Shown piece by piece: positions 31,498 through 40,475 of a stretch of 64,000 nt of DNA. Made by a program: the position numbers and the translations under genes. Under the pieces are notes generated by a model, which saw only the letters and a list, made by a program, of their open reading frames with translations, did no database searches and was not told the DNA's origin. The stretch is taken from positions 1-64,000 of the forward strand of contig JAAFJY010000027.1 of assembly GCA_013299105.1 (NCBI GenBank), written 5' to 3'. Positions within the stretch are counted from its first letter, which is position 1; each line of letters begins with the position of its first letter. The stretch comes from Chitinophagales bacterium (GTDB taxonomy: Bacteria; Bacteroidota; Bacteroidia; Chitinophagales; Saprospiraceae).

Positions 31498-33078
31498 TTA
31501 CCCCACAATCATCAATTTGCGGGAAACGCTGCTTTCATTCACACTGAGCTGGAAAGTGTACTGCCCTGGCGACAGGTTATGGCGGTTGAAAGGCACCAAA
31601 TGGGTACCCGCTGGAAAATTCCCGTCGGCCACTTGCTGTACCATGCGACCTGCGGCATCAAAGACCCGAATGCGTACCCGCCCGCCCTGGATGCTGAACT
31701 TGAAAGTAGTGCTGTGCTGACAAGGGTTCGGAAAAGCATTTACCTCCAGGATTTCACGCGGCACAAAGTCACGAATACTAGTAGTTTTGGACTTGAAAAT
31801 GGGTAAAATCGGAAATTTTTGCCCCAAAATCTTGTCCGGTGCATCCAGTCCAAACCAGTCCTTGAGCACCGTAGCATACACCGAGCGGAAGTCGTATTGC
31901 ATGGGCAAGTCACCTGATTCTTCCAGGTCTTTGGGGATCACTGGGTTTTTGCCAATGATGCCTGGCAATACGTTTTTGCCAAAAACAAACAAGGGCGAGG
32001 CCGCGCCGTGGTCGGTACCCATACTGCCATTGGCCTCGATTGTACGGCCAAACTCCGAAAAAGTCATGCCCGTCACCCGGTCGTCGATGCCCATGAGTTT
32101 GAGGTCGTCCTGGAAGGCCGCAACTGCCTCTGAGAGTTTAAACAATAGCTCGGCGTGGTCCCCTTCCAAGGGATTGCCGTTGCTGCTGATTTGTTCACTG
32201 TGGGTGTCGAAACCATCCAACGTTACTACATAGATCGGTGTTTTGAGACCTCCATTGATCAATTGGGCTACGATTTTGAGTTGATCGGCCAGGTAGTTTT
32301 TGTCGGCAGGAGGATAAAGGGCGGAGCGGTTTTTGCCTTTTTCTGCCGCTTTTTTCACCGATTCATAGTACACCTGTGCCAACTGGGCCGTGTAACGCAA
32401 GAACTCCAGTTCACGACCAAAAGGGGTGTCGGGTGCCTCTTCTACCACGTCGTTCACGAATTCGTAGTATGCCTTAGGGTCATTGATGGCCATCCCTGTG
32501 GGCAATTCATGCCCCATCAAGGCTAGGGAAATCGTCGAACCAATTTGAATGGCCAGCGGATCGGGATTTTCCGCATTTGGATAGCCTTTTGGGTAGCCAG
32601 GGTGTAAGTCTTCGATGTAGCGGCCCGCCCAACCATTTTCGATGTATTCATCCGAGTTAGAAGCCGACATCCAAATGTCCATTGAGCGAAAATGTGAATA
32701 ATCCTGCTCCGGATAACCCACGTCTTGTACCACTGAGACCAGGCCATCGTTGTACATTTTTTGGAAATGGGTCATCGAAGGGTGCAGGGCATTTTTATCC
32801 GCCTTGTTCAGTTTGAGTAGCTTGCTTTCAGGCAAAGCGATGCTTTTGCGCACTTTACTTAACATGCCAAATTGATCTAAGGGCACAAAGGTATGCAAGC
32901 CATCGTTGCCGCCCGCCAACTGGACCAGTACCAACACCCGATTGTCAGGTACGCCATTCAAAGCCAGCGCGTCCAAAAAAGGCAACTGTGGGTTGGGTTT
33001 CATTGAAAAACCCTTGATGCTGAATGCGCTTAGCGCTGTAGCCATGCCGCCATGTTGGAGAAATGATCTTCTTTTCAT
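31498..33078 (-). CDS. DUF1501 protein with T9SS sorting domain
   Basis: A 526-residue exported protein. It opens with a Tat-like leader (MKRRSFLQHGGMATALSAFS). The sulfatase-like DUF1501 core shows VLVQLAGGNDGLHTFVP, the QDVGYPEQDYSHFRSMDIW segment, a DGFDTHSEQ motif and GRTIEANGSMGTDHGAASP. From about residue 440 comes a T9SS type A domain (NAFPNPCQHSTTFKF to SRKLMIVG). DUF1501 proteins are paired with DUF1800 proteins across Bacteroidota and Planctomycetes; activity unknown. It follows the DUF1800 gene by 15 nt. Confidence 0.92.
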   Translation of the reverse strand: MKRRSFLQHGGMATALSAFSIKGFSMKPNPQLPFLDALALNGVPDNRVLVLVQLAGGNDGLHTFVPLDQFGMLSKVRKSIALPESKLLKLNKADKNALHPSMTHFQKMYNDGLVSVVQDVGYPEQDYSHFRSMDIWMSASNSDEYIENGWAGRYIEDLHPGYPKGYPNAENPDPLAIQIGSTISLALMGHELPTGMAINDPKAYYEFVNDVVEEAPDTPFGRELEFLRYTAQLAQVYYESVKKAAEKGKNRSALYPPADKNYLADQLKIVAQLINGGLKTPIYVVTLDGFDTHSEQISSNGNPLEGDHAELLFKLSEAVAAFQDDLKLMGIDDRVTGMTFSEFGRTIEANGSMGTDHGAASPLFVFGKNVLPGIIGKNPVIPKDLEESGDLPMQYDFRSVYATVLKDWFGLDAPDKILGQKFPILPIFKSKTTSIRDFVPREILEVNAFPNPCQHSTTFKFSIQGGRVRIRVFDAAGRMVQQVADGNFPAGTHLVPFNRHNLSPGQYTFQLSVNESSVSRKLMIVG

Positions 33079-33093
33079 TGGTCAAGGGTATTT

Positions 33094-34797
33094 TTAGATA
33101 AGCTGGTACTCAGGTAGGTTCATGATGTATTTGTTGAGGGCGCTCAGGCGGTACCAAACCGTGTCAAAAGCTCCTTTGTCACGCGGATTGGCCTGGTAGT
33201 TTTTCCAGGCGATGGTCCAGTAGTAATCCTGCGCCTGGTTGGAGAGCAGGATGTTTTTCATGTGCTTCTTCTTTGCATCCGAAACCGGAACAGGGAGCAA
33301 GACATTCAAAGTGTCCTCAATCAAGCGGTTGGGCTCATCGGGCCGGGGAAATTGCTGTGCAAAAGCAATGTGGTCGATTTTGATCTCGTAATTTTCCGAC
33401 TCAAAACGCCACTGGGCCATGATATCGGTGTAAATATTGCGGTTGCGCAAAGTGTCGGCGTTGATCCACATGCGGTAATAACCCGGCGACTGGCGATAAG
33501 CTTGCCAGCCCGCCACGTTGGGGGGATCGCCAGGGTACATTTGCATGCCACCCGCCCAGTAGCCGAGGTATTGTAGGATCTGAAACTGGTCGAAAGGCTT
33601 TGGCGCTTTGACGGTGATGTCAAAATTGCGGATCACCCCCAGCATCAAATCCAATGGGTTTTTGATGTAACTGGCCTTGTTGTAGGCATCAAAAAAGTGG
33701 GCACTTTTCAGTAAAGCCTCCATTACGGGCTTGATCTGGTAGTTATTTTTGCGGAAAATGATCGCGAGCGGTTTGATGATTTTTTCCTCCACTGCATCAT
33801 CAATGCGGTAAAAAACGAAGAAGCGATAAATTTTGCGACAAATGTGCTCGGCTACTTCATCTTTTTTGAAAATCATGTCGATCAGTTCTTTCAATTCGCG
33901 CTCGGCGTCAGTACCTCCTTTGATTACCGTATTGCTATAAAAAGCAGAGAATTTTTTATCGCCCTGGTCGTGTTCTGCCAAGTCAAGGAACACCTTGTTT
34001 GTATTGTAATCCAAGCGCCAACCAGTGAGCACTTTCGCTGCTTCCACCACATCGTCTTCGGTATAATGATCGGGATTGTCCTTGCCAATGGTGAAGAGTT
34101 CCTGCAATTCGCGCGAATAGTTTTCATCGGGGGCCGCTTTGCCATTCAACAGGCCATTAAGGAAAAAAAGCATCGAAGGTTCTAGGGTGACATCGCGGGT
34201 CATGGCCTTGAAATCGCCAAGCGCGTACTTACGCAAAGTGTTAAAATAGCGGTAAGTGGCCTGCCCGCTGAAGGATGCATCGGTACGCGTTGCAAAATGG
34301 TTGCTCCAAAAAAGGATCATTTTTTCCTCAATATTAGCTGGGCCATTGATCATGCGTTCCAGCCACCATCCTCGCCAGGAGTCGATGCGGTATCCTTCAG
34401 CATCATTATTGCGTTTGGCATTTACCCAGGTACTCCCGTTTGCAATTTCAGGGTCTTTGAATTCGTCGTTGTTGTAGTTGTTAATTGGAGGGGGAGGGGC
34501 CACATTGGGAACATTCAGCACAAAATCAACTGCTTTAGAAGCATTACCCGCATAAAACAAGCTTTCTAACTGGCTTCTTTTAATGCCAAAAGTTACTCGT
34601 CGGAGCAAGTGAGCAGCTTGCTCTCTCCCCCAGACCCCATTATAGGGTTCTAGTCCGCCTTGGAGGGTGAATTCACTCAGGCGGTCTTCAAAAGGTTTGG
34701 TGGTTTGGGTGGTTTCGCTGGAGCTTTCCTGGTTGACAGGAATGAGTTTTTGGAGAAAATCGCGTCTGGTCTTAGTACTTTGGGACATACTGGACAT
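33094..34797 (-). CDS. DUF1800 family protein
   Basis: A 567-residue protein with the DUF1800 pattern: AAHLLRRVTFGIKRSQLES near the start, WWLERMINGPANIEEKMILF and WSNHFATRTDASFSG, ENYSRELQELFTIGKDNPDHYTE-type segments, DVVEAAKVLTGWRLD, and PPNVAGWQAY. A leader-like start with TRRDFLQKL suggests Tat-type export, although the hydrophobic part is weak. First gene of the two-gene operon. Function unknown, though the family is linked by context to DUF1501. Confidence 0.92.
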   Translation of the reverse strand: MSSMSQSTKTRRDFLQKLIPVNQESSSETTQTTKPFEDRLSEFTLQGGLEPYNGVWGREQAAHLLRRVTFGIKRSQLESLFYAGNASKAVDFVLNVPNVAPPPPINNYNNDEFKDPEIANGSTWVNAKRNNDAEGYRIDSWRGWWLERMINGPANIEEKMILFWSNHFATRTDASFSGQATYRYFNTLRKYALGDFKAMTRDVTLEPSMLFFLNGLLNGKAAPDENYSRELQELFTIGKDNPDHYTEDDVVEAAKVLTGWRLDYNTNKVFLDLAEHDQGDKKFSAFYSNTVIKGGTDAERELKELIDMIFKKDEVAEHICRKIYRFFVFYRIDDAVEEKIIKPLAIIFRKNNYQIKPVMEALLKSAHFFDAYNKASYIKNPLDLMLGVIRNFDITVKAPKPFDQFQILQYLGYWAGGMQMYPGDPPNVAGWQAYRQSPGYYRMWINADTLRNRNIYTDIMAQWRFESENYEIKIDHIAFAQQFPRPDEPNRLIEDTLNVLLPVPVSDAKKKHMKNILLSNQAQDYYWTIAWKNYQANPRDKGAFDTVWYRLSALNKYIMNLPEYQLI

Positions 34798-34942
34798 TTT
34801 TGAGGAAAACGTATCAAATTGTGATCACCCTACTGAAGTCTTTGAATTTTAACTTTTTGAACATCAATTTTAGCCCTTTGAATTGATGTACTATTTGACT
34901 TTCAGCTCGAATCGACCTATCTTTCATGCCAAAATCAACAGC

Positions 34943-35680
34943 ATGATCGGCGGATTTTTAAAAGGATTGAGTTCGTATGGCACAGCGATCCAGCTTACTT
35001 TTCGTTACGGATTGTGGCTCTACTATTTGGTGCCCGCTTTGATCTCCATCCTGCTGGGCGGAGGTATAGGATATGGCATTTGGTCCGTTTCTGACGACCT
35101 GGCTGGCTGGATGATGGGGCTTTGGCCCTTCGAATGGGGCAAAGCCTGGGTAGACAATGTCGCACAAGTGTTTGGTGGATTGGCAGTAGGAGCCCTGGGT
35201 TTTGTCATTTTCCGCAACCTGGTTTTGGCATTGGCGGGCCCTTTCATGAGTCTTTTGTCCGAGAAAGTGGAACGCAAGCTTAGTGGACAGCCAGCCGCGC
35301 CTTTTTCAGTGAGTGGTTTTGTGAGCGATTTGATTAGGGGCCTGCGCATTGCATTGCGATTGATTGTTAGGGAGTTGTTTTTTACGGTGGTTTTTTTGTT
35401 GCTGGGTTTGTTTCCGTTGTTCAGCCCCTTTGCGGTGGTTTTTATTTTTGTTACCCAAGCTTATTACGCAGGCTTCGGTAACCTCGACTTTACCCTGGAG
35501 CGTCATTTCAGGGTGCGTGACAGTATTCGTTTTGTGCGGAGAAACCGAGGCTTGGCCATCGGCAATGGCACGGTTTATTTGTTGCTTTTGTTTTCGGTTG
35601 TGGGTTTTTTGGTGGCTTTGCCCTTGGCTACGGTTGCGGGCTGTGCGGCTTTGCGGCCTTTGTTGGAGAAGGAGGGGTAA
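34943..35680 (+). CDS. EI24/CysZ-like membrane protein
   Basis: The 245-residue protein has four or more hydrophobic segments (WLYYLVPALISILLGGGIGY, later FFTVVFLLLGLFPLF and VYLLLLFSVVGFLVALPLA) and a conserved LALAGPFMSLLSEKVERKL loop typical of the EI24/CysZ superfamily. CysZ is a sulfate transporter in E. coli; other members have unknown roles. The ATG at 34943 (MIGGFLKGL) is chosen since the upstream extension lacks family similarity. It is divergent from the DUF1800 gene. Confidence 0.82.
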   Translation: MIGGFLKGLSSYGTAIQLTFRYGLWLYYLVPALISILLGGGIGYGIWSVSDDLAGWMMGLWPFEWGKAWVDNVAQVFGGLAVGALGFVIFRNLVLALAGPFMSLLSEKVERKLSGQPAAPFSVSGFVSDLIRGLRIALRLIVRELFFTVVFLLLGLFPLFSPFAVVFIFVTQAYYAGFGNLDFTLERHFRVRDSIRFVRRNRGLAIGNGTVYLLLLFSVVGFLVALPLATVAGCAALRPLLEKEG

Positions 35681-35683
35681 TGC

Positions 35684-36343
35684 TCAATACATCCTATTTA
35701 AAGAATGATCGACTTTTTTTTGGCAAAAATTGTAAATCACATTGGCTAGAAGGAATACTTGAGTACTTCCAATATCAGGCCCATCACCTGATAAAACAAA
35801 ATTTTTGCTAGCATTTTGAATTGCAGGACCAATATAAAGAGGATGTCTTTGGGAACTAAACCCTCCTTGAATCTTGGTCGATAATAATTCTTTCCATGTT
35901 GCACAAACTTCAGGTTGATCTAACTCAGCTGGTTTATCGAATAAATGAAAATATAACCATACCTCAAAGCAAGGATTGCTTTGAGCAATATTCCAATCCT
36001 TGTACAAAGTACATCCCGCTCTTAGTTGATTAATTTTTTCATCCCATGCATCTGTATCAATGACAAACCAGACTTCATCCTGCTCTGATAAACCATATTC
36101 TGGCTCAGGGTTGCTTTCGGATTTTATTAGATTTTGTACTGCTAAATTATATAGCCCAGTTGGAGAGTTGTCTTCATCTTCTTTGAGTGGGTATAACACT
36201 AATTTGACCCGACTGTCAAGACCTTGGAAAAATAAAAAATACTGATACTCTCTTTTTCTTCCTTCGCAAAAAATGTATATATTTTTTGCATCTTTATTCG
36301 GCTCCTTTCGAGAAAAATTGCGCCTAGAGCGTTGCATATTCAT
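35684..36343 (-). CDS. RloB-like protein, possible Toprim-type nuclease
   Basis: The 219-residue product matches the RloB family: IYIFCEGRKREYQYF (Glu27), VWFVIDTDAW (Asp96 and Asp98) and SNPCFEVWLYFHLF (122-135). A Glu followed by a DxD pair at this spacing is also the Toprim metal-site pattern of OLD-type nucleases, so a nuclease role is inferred. RloA/RloB genes were named from restriction-modification loci of Campylobacter. Its start overlaps the ATPase gene by 20 nt, giving tight coupling. The DNA is AT-rich compared with neighbours, a sign of transfer. Confidence 0.8.
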   Translation of the reverse strand: MNMQRSRRNFSRKEPNKDAKNIYIFCEGRKREYQYFLFFQGLDSRVKLVLYPLKEDEDNSPTGLYNLAVQNLIKSESNPEPEYGLSEQDEVWFVIDTDAWDEKINQLRAGCTLYKDWNIAQSNPCFEVWLYFHLFDKPAELDQPEVCATWKELLSTKIQGGFSSQRHPLYIGPAIQNASKNFVLSGDGPDIGSTQVFLLANVIYNFCQKKVDHSLNRMY

Positions 36344-37685
36344 GCCAGTTTAAGTCTCTTAGATTTGCCAAGAATGGCACTGCACCATACCGACCATTGA
36401 TGTAACCTTTTCGAATATCAGTGGTATTGTGTTCTTTGTAATCACTCAACGAATACAAGTCGGTGCTTCTATCCGGGCCTTTTTCGGCAAACCAAATTTC
36501 GTCCTGTCGGAAAATGGACAGATCGAGTAGATTTGACTCATGAGTAGTGAAGATGAGTTGACCCAATGTATCAGGATCATGTGAGAATTTTTTGACCAAT
36601 TCCTTAGCTAAATTAGGGTGCATGCTTCTTTCTATCTCATCCACTACATAAACTTTTGGTTTTAGAACCACATCTTGGAAAACAGGTAAAAAATCCAATA
36701 GTCTGATTGTCCCGTCAGAAAGTTCATCAATATCAAACTCAGCTTCTTGACCGATAAAATCCTCTTGCGTTACTCTTAAATGTTTAGCTACCAATTTGCC
36801 ATTTTCTTTTTCAACAACAATTTCATCTCCATTTGGACTGTTCAATAACAATATATCTCGTTTATTCCCCGCAAATTTATCGCGAATAGCGGCTAAATAG
36901 GCTTCACTTTCGATGCCAAAGAATTCTTCAATCGATTTTTTCTCTACCCACAGCTTTGAAATTCCTAATCCATAAGCGCAAAGTGTGTCATGCGCAAATT
37001 TATTGAACTGAGGGTCTTTGTCTAAATAAGCAGTAATACCCAGCGGTTTTGTAGCAGGCATGATAATTTGCAGGGTTTGTTCAAACCATTTCATGGCAGT
37101 TTTGACCTCACTCAGGTGCGAATTATTCCTATTGGCTAACCACGGCAAAACAGGTTTTGAGTCATCTAAAAACTCTTCGATTGCTATTGCTTTTAAAATT
37201 TGACTCTTTGGGTCTTTTTCAAAATTAGCAGCAAAGTTGAGTTGATTTGATCCATCTGATGTCTTTTTTCGTTCAAAAAGTAACTCATCTTCTTTTTTTC
37301 CTAGACCTGAACGATAGAGCTCTTCCAGGCTAATCAGCCCATTGTCAAAAGAGATGGCGTAATAAAATGGTTTGCCTTCTTGTAAAAATTCAACGACTAA
37401 TGACTGAGTTAACGATTTAGAAGATTCAAATTTGAAGCGTGCTTCGAAAACCGCATTGCTTGAAACTTCACCTTTTAATAGGCTTTGAAGTAGATCTAAT
37501 GCCTTGATTAGATTAGATTTTCCAGCGGCATTAGCGCCATAAATTGCTGATAATTTTAGTAAATCCAATCCATCCAATCTGTATTTATGTCCTTCTGGTG
37601 TCCTGATTTTTGGACGAGCAAACATGTTGAACTCTTTGCTTTCAAAGAAAGAGTACACGTTTTTTAAAGCAAAGCGAATCAGCAT
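36324..37685 (-). CDS. RloA-like AAA (ABC-class) ATPase
   Basis: A 453-residue ATPase of the AAA_15/AAA_21 group. The Walker A motif GANAAGKS is at 50-57, the ABC-type signature ELSDGT at 321-326, Walker B VYVVDE at 345-350 followed by IERSMHP, and the H-loop FTTHES near 379-384. The long helical insertion between 60 and 300 is typical of OLD/RloA/AriA-like sensors. With the overlapping RloB-like gene it makes a two-gene module that resembles known phage-defence ATPase/nuclease pairs such as PARIS. That role is inference. The gene is AT-rich and has its own promoter and palindrome. Confidence 0.88.
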   Translation of the reverse strand: MLIRFALKNVYSFFESKEFNMFARPKIRTPEGHKYRLDGLDLLKLSAIYGANAAGKSNLIKALDLLQSLLKGEVSSNAVFEARFKFESSKSLTQSLVVEFLQEGKPFYYAISFDNGLISLEELYRSGLGKKEDELLFERKKTSDGSNQLNFAANFEKDPKSQILKAIAIEEFLDDSKPVLPWLANRNNSHLSEVKTAMKWFEQTLQIIMPATKPLGITAYLDKDPQFNKFAHDTLCAYGLGISKLWVEKKSIEEFFGIESEAYLAAIRDKFAGNKRDILLLNSPNGDEIVVEKENGKLVAKHLRVTQEDFIGQEAEFDIDELSDGTIRLLDFLPVFQDVVLKPKVYVVDEIERSMHPNLAKELVKKFSHDPDTLGQLIFTTHESNLLDLSIFRQDEIWFAEKGPDRSTDLYSLSDYKEHNTTDIRKGYINGRYGAVPFLANLRDLNWHEYATL

Positions 37686-37687
37686 AA

Positions 37688-37702
37688 CGTGAAAATTTCA
37701 CG
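37688..37702. promoter_or_regulatory. Palindrome CGTGAAAATTTCACG before the RloA-like gene
   Basis: 7-bp arms flank a single central base, 2 nt upstream of the ATPase ATG and directly after the -7 box. It covers the predicted transcription start and ribosome-binding region, so it is a good place for a repressor to keep the module silent. Confidence 0.55.
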
Positions 37703-37709
37703 CAATTTA

Positions 37710-37717
37710 CAAAATTA
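37710..37717 (-). promoter_or_regulatory. -7 box TAATTTTG of the RloA/RloB module
   Basis: An exact TAnnTTTG match on the minus strand, 24 nt before the ATG. The predicted start site falls at the edge of the palindrome 37688-37702. Confidence 0.55.
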
Positions 37718-37913
37718 AATGCGTGTTGTCAAGTTTTTTATTAAAATTCAAGGGTTATTTATTTTTTTTCACTTTAAAGTTTTCAGCTCACTACTTGTCC
37801 ATAGTAGATGATCTCAGTGTCTCATCCTACAGATATCCACAAAACACATAATTGTAACGCTGAAGGAAACGAGCGTTATTTGTTTGTTGAGGCAATCGCA
37901 AATACAACACCCA

Positions 37914-38486
37914 ATGAACATCAAACCAATCAGCAGGATTATAGTCTTTTCTACGTTAGCTTTTACTTTAGTTTTTGACACTAAAAACCTACCTGATGAC
38001 GAGACGATCACGCTTGCAAATACTGAATTTCATGCTAGTTTTAGTACTTTATTGAAATGTTTCGGCGAGTATGAGCGGTTCAAGCTGGCAGGCAAGGCGT
38101 TTATTTTTCATGGAATGGAGTTGCGCACGATGAATTGTTACCTGATTTATGAAAACGGCAAGGAAAGATATAAGGTACACCACTATAGATTCCATCAATA
38201 CATGCATCCAGAGGGCCAAAAATATCGCGATACCTGCATGGTTTTTCCATATTTACCACTGAAAGTTTGTTATAAAATGTTGCCTAAAAAGACAGTGAGA
38301 AAAGATTTAAGAATACTTGAAAATGTGTTGTTCAGCCGAAATTACCAATTGATTAACAATTTTGATGGAGATTATATCAATTTATTCAAGTTTAATAAAG
38401 GGACGCTGGTGGATCAGATCAAGTGTACTTCTGGAACTTATTTTGAGCTAGACCAAGCCTACTTCGATTTCCTAAAAGAACTTTAA
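37914..38486 (+). CDS. Small exported or anchored protein of unknown function
   Basis: The 190-residue product begins MNIKPISRIIVFSTLAFTLVF, a likely signal peptide or anchor, followed by a soluble domain with several aromatic residues (KVHHYRFHQYMHPEG) and no recognised motif. The ATG at 37914 is chosen; the TTG ten codons upstream has no support. The gene is AT-rich like the neighbouring RloA/RloB pair and is divergent from it with 228 bp between, so they may have arrived together. Function unknown. Confidence 0.55.
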   Translation: MNIKPISRIIVFSTLAFTLVFDTKNLPDDETITLANTEFHASFSTLLKCFGEYERFKLAGKAFIFHGMELRTMNCYLIYENGKERYKVHHYRFHQYMHPEGQKYRDTCMVFPYLPLKVCYKMLPKKTVRKDLRILENVLFSRNYQLINNFDGDYINLFKFNKGTLVDQIKCTSGTYFELDQAYFDFLKEL

Positions 38487-38624
38487 TCAAAAAAGTAGTA
38501 CACGCTTTATTCACGCTTGATGTCCAAAATTCCATTTCCACTTATACAGGTAGCCTCAAAAAAAACTCGTCTAATAGAAAACTCAAATTCCTTTCCTATT
38601 TTCATCCAATAAAACCACCACATC

Positions 38625-39953
38625 ATGGATCGCCGCACTTTCATTCAAAACACCGCCTTGGCCAGTAGCAGTTTGGCCCTTCCTACCGCCATTGTCGATT
38701 TCTCCAATGCCAAAATGCGCCTTGCGATGGTTGGTACGGGCAGCCGGGGCACGGGCATGTGGGGCAAAAGTGTACTCAACAAATACGCTGATCAGGTCGA
38801 ATTCGTAGGCCTTTGCGACCTCAATCCGGGTCGGGTAGAGACCGTCAAGCAATACATGGGAGTCTCTTGCCCTACTTTCACCAATTTTGAGGAGATGATG
38901 CGCAAGGTCAAACCCGATACCCTGATCGTGACCACCGTGGATGCCACCCACCACGAATTCATCATCAAAGGCATGGAAATGGGGGCCAATATCATCACCG
39001 AAAAACCCATGACCACCGATGAAACCAAATGCCAGGCCATCCTGGAAGCCGAACGGCGTACGGGCAAAAAAGTGACGGTGACCTTCAATTACCGCTATTC
39101 GCCCCATCGCCAAAAGTTGTATGAGCTTTTGCGACAAGGTGCCATCGGTGACATTGTTTCGGTGGATTTTCACTGGTACCTAGATGTGCGGCACGGGGCC
39201 GATTATTTCCGCCGCTGGCATGCTTACCGCGAAAAAAGTGGCACCTTGTTTGTTCACAAAGCGACCCACCACTTTGACTTGCTGAACTGGTGGCTGGAAT
39301 CCGAGCCAGAGGAGGTGTTTGCTTACGGCGCATTGGAACATTATGGCAAAAACGGCCAATTTAGAGGCACCAACTGCCGCACTTGTGCCCACCAAAAAGA
39401 CTGCAAATTCTATTGGGATGTGACCAAAAACCGCGAATACATGGGCTTGTACGTGGCCAATGAAAAACACGATGGCTACCTGCGCGACGGCTGTGTGTTC
39501 CGCGAAGACATCAATATTTACGACAAAATGGCGGCCCAAATCCGCTACGCCAATGGGGTATCAGTGAGCTATTCCCTGACCACTTACTCGCCTTACGAAG
39601 GCTATCGCATCGCCTTTAATGGCAAAAAAGGTCGCCTGGAAGCCTGGATTCAGGAAAGCAGCCCAGAACCCATACCCGATCACGACGAACTGGTTTTGAC
39701 CGAAAATTTTGGAAAAATCACCCGCATCAAGGTCTCCAACACGGAAGGTGGACACGGCGGCGGCGATGATCGCTTAAAAGACAAGATTTTCAAAGACCCC
39801 AACCTAGCCGATCCATTCCGCCAGTCAGCAGGCTCCTGCGATGGAGCCATGTCAATCCTGCTCGGCATCGCTGCCCGCAACAGCGTGGAGCAGAAAAAAG
39901 CTATCAAAATTGGGGATTTGACCGAGTTGAAGCCTTTGGCTAAGCGGCCGTAG
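38625..39953 (+). CDS. Gfo/Idh/MocA family oxidoreductase, exported
   Basis: A 442-residue NAD(P)-dependent sugar oxidoreductase-type protein. It begins MDRRTFIQNTALASSSLALP, a Tat-type leader. The Rossmann core shows RLAMVGTGSRGTGMW, then EKPMTTDE with the conserved Lys of the E-K-P motif. The C-terminal half includes a CRTCAHQKDCKFYWD segment: three cysteines in an unusual cluster that also occurs in secreted Gfo/Idh/MocA proteins of this phylum. The substrate is unknown, probably a sugar or inositol derivative. Confidence 0.9.
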   Translation: MDRRTFIQNTALASSSLALPTAIVDFSNAKMRLAMVGTGSRGTGMWGKSVLNKYADQVEFVGLCDLNPGRVETVKQYMGVSCPTFTNFEEMMRKVKPDTLIVTTVDATHHEFIIKGMEMGANIITEKPMTTDETKCQAILEAERRTGKKVTVTFNYRYSPHRQKLYELLRQGAIGDIVSVDFHWYLDVRHGADYFRRWHAYREKSGTLFVHKATHHFDLLNWWLESEPEEVFAYGALEHYGKNGQFRGTNCRTCAHQKDCKFYWDVTKNREYMGLYVANEKHDGYLRDGCVFREDINIYDKMAAQIRYANGVSVSYSLTTYSPYEGYRIAFNGKKGRLEAWIQESSPEPIPDHDELVLTENFGKITRIKVSNTEGGHGGGDDRLKDKIFKDPNLADPFRQSAGSCDGAMSILLGIAARNSVEQKKAIKIGDLTELKPLAKRP

Positions 39954-40103
39954 GTGTTAGACTTTATGAACAATAAATTAAATGGCCATAGCAGGGCCTG
40001 GGCAGTCTCAAACTTCTGGCGCAGCAAATAAGGATTGGCTCAATTTGAGAATCAATTTGAAAAAAGTGCTGAGATTTGCTGGAGCCTTTTTTAAGTACCC
40101 TGT

Positions 40104-40130
40104 GGCAGATTCACAATTTGGACCACTAGT
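40104..40130 (-). repeat. 27-bp dispersed repeat, second copy
   Basis: Reverse complement of 30292-30318 with one mismatch; nothing beyond these 27 bp is clearly shared. Confidence 0.6.
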
Positions 40131-40282
40131 ATCGTTCCTAAACGCAAGTTATACTTGATGCAACCTTGTTTTTGACTTTTGGTGTCAGCGTATTTCAGGC
40201 AAGGACAGGGTTTTTCATCCGAATGATCACATAACTAAAAAAAATTGTTGGCGTAAATTTATAAATTGTGGCTCCCTTCCTC

Positions 40283-40422
40283 TTTTAGTGTTCGAGCTAA
40301 AATAAGCTAACCCAATTTGCTTAGAGGTTTCGCAAAAAAAGAACACCTCTTCCTTTCAGTCAGTGGCTTATCTTTTTTCACTAAACCCAAATTCGTTTAC
40401 CTTATTTCTTTACGCTCCCCTT
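40283..40422 (-). repeat. ~140-bp hairpin repeat element, copy C
   Basis: In reverse complement this copy begins TAAGGGGAGCGTAAAG and follows copies A and B across their length, with scattered differences. Its end lies 2 bp from the palindrome at 40425, so insertion placed it right beside the regulator's promoter. Confidence 0.75.
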
Positions 40423-40424
40423 AC

Positions 40425-40440
40425 CCACATCAACATGTGG
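40425..40440. promoter_or_regulatory. Palindrome CCACATCAACATGTGG, candidate response-regulator site
   Basis: 6-bp arms flank CAAC. The palindrome plus the next four bases (TTGC) recur at 45216-45235 with one difference. In both places it starts exactly 39 bp before a CAnnTTTG box, and the TTG just after it stands 20 bp from that box, the normal Bacteroidota -33/-7 spacing. This arrangement fits an activator bound next to the -33 element. Confidence 0.6.
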
Positions 40441-40463
40441 TTGCTTCCCTTGACGCCAATGTC

Positions 40464-40471
40464 CAACTTTG
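40464..40471 (+). promoter_or_regulatory. Degenerate -7 box CAACTTTG of the regulator gene
   Basis: It has C instead of T at the first consensus position, as does its counterpart at 45255-45262. A weakened box is usual for activator-dependent promoters. It ends 4 nt before the ATG at 40476, so the transcript would start within or very near the start codon; a slightly displaced start site is possible. Confidence 0.45.
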
Positions 40472-40475
40472 CAAC

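Larger units (their letters stand above)
39954..40475. other. Spacer before the response-regulator gene
   Basis: No gene. It contains the 27-bp block shared with 30292-30318 (at 40104-40130), copy C of the hairpin element (40283-40422), the palindrome at 40425-40440 and a degenerate -7 box at 40464-40471. Confidence 0.6.
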
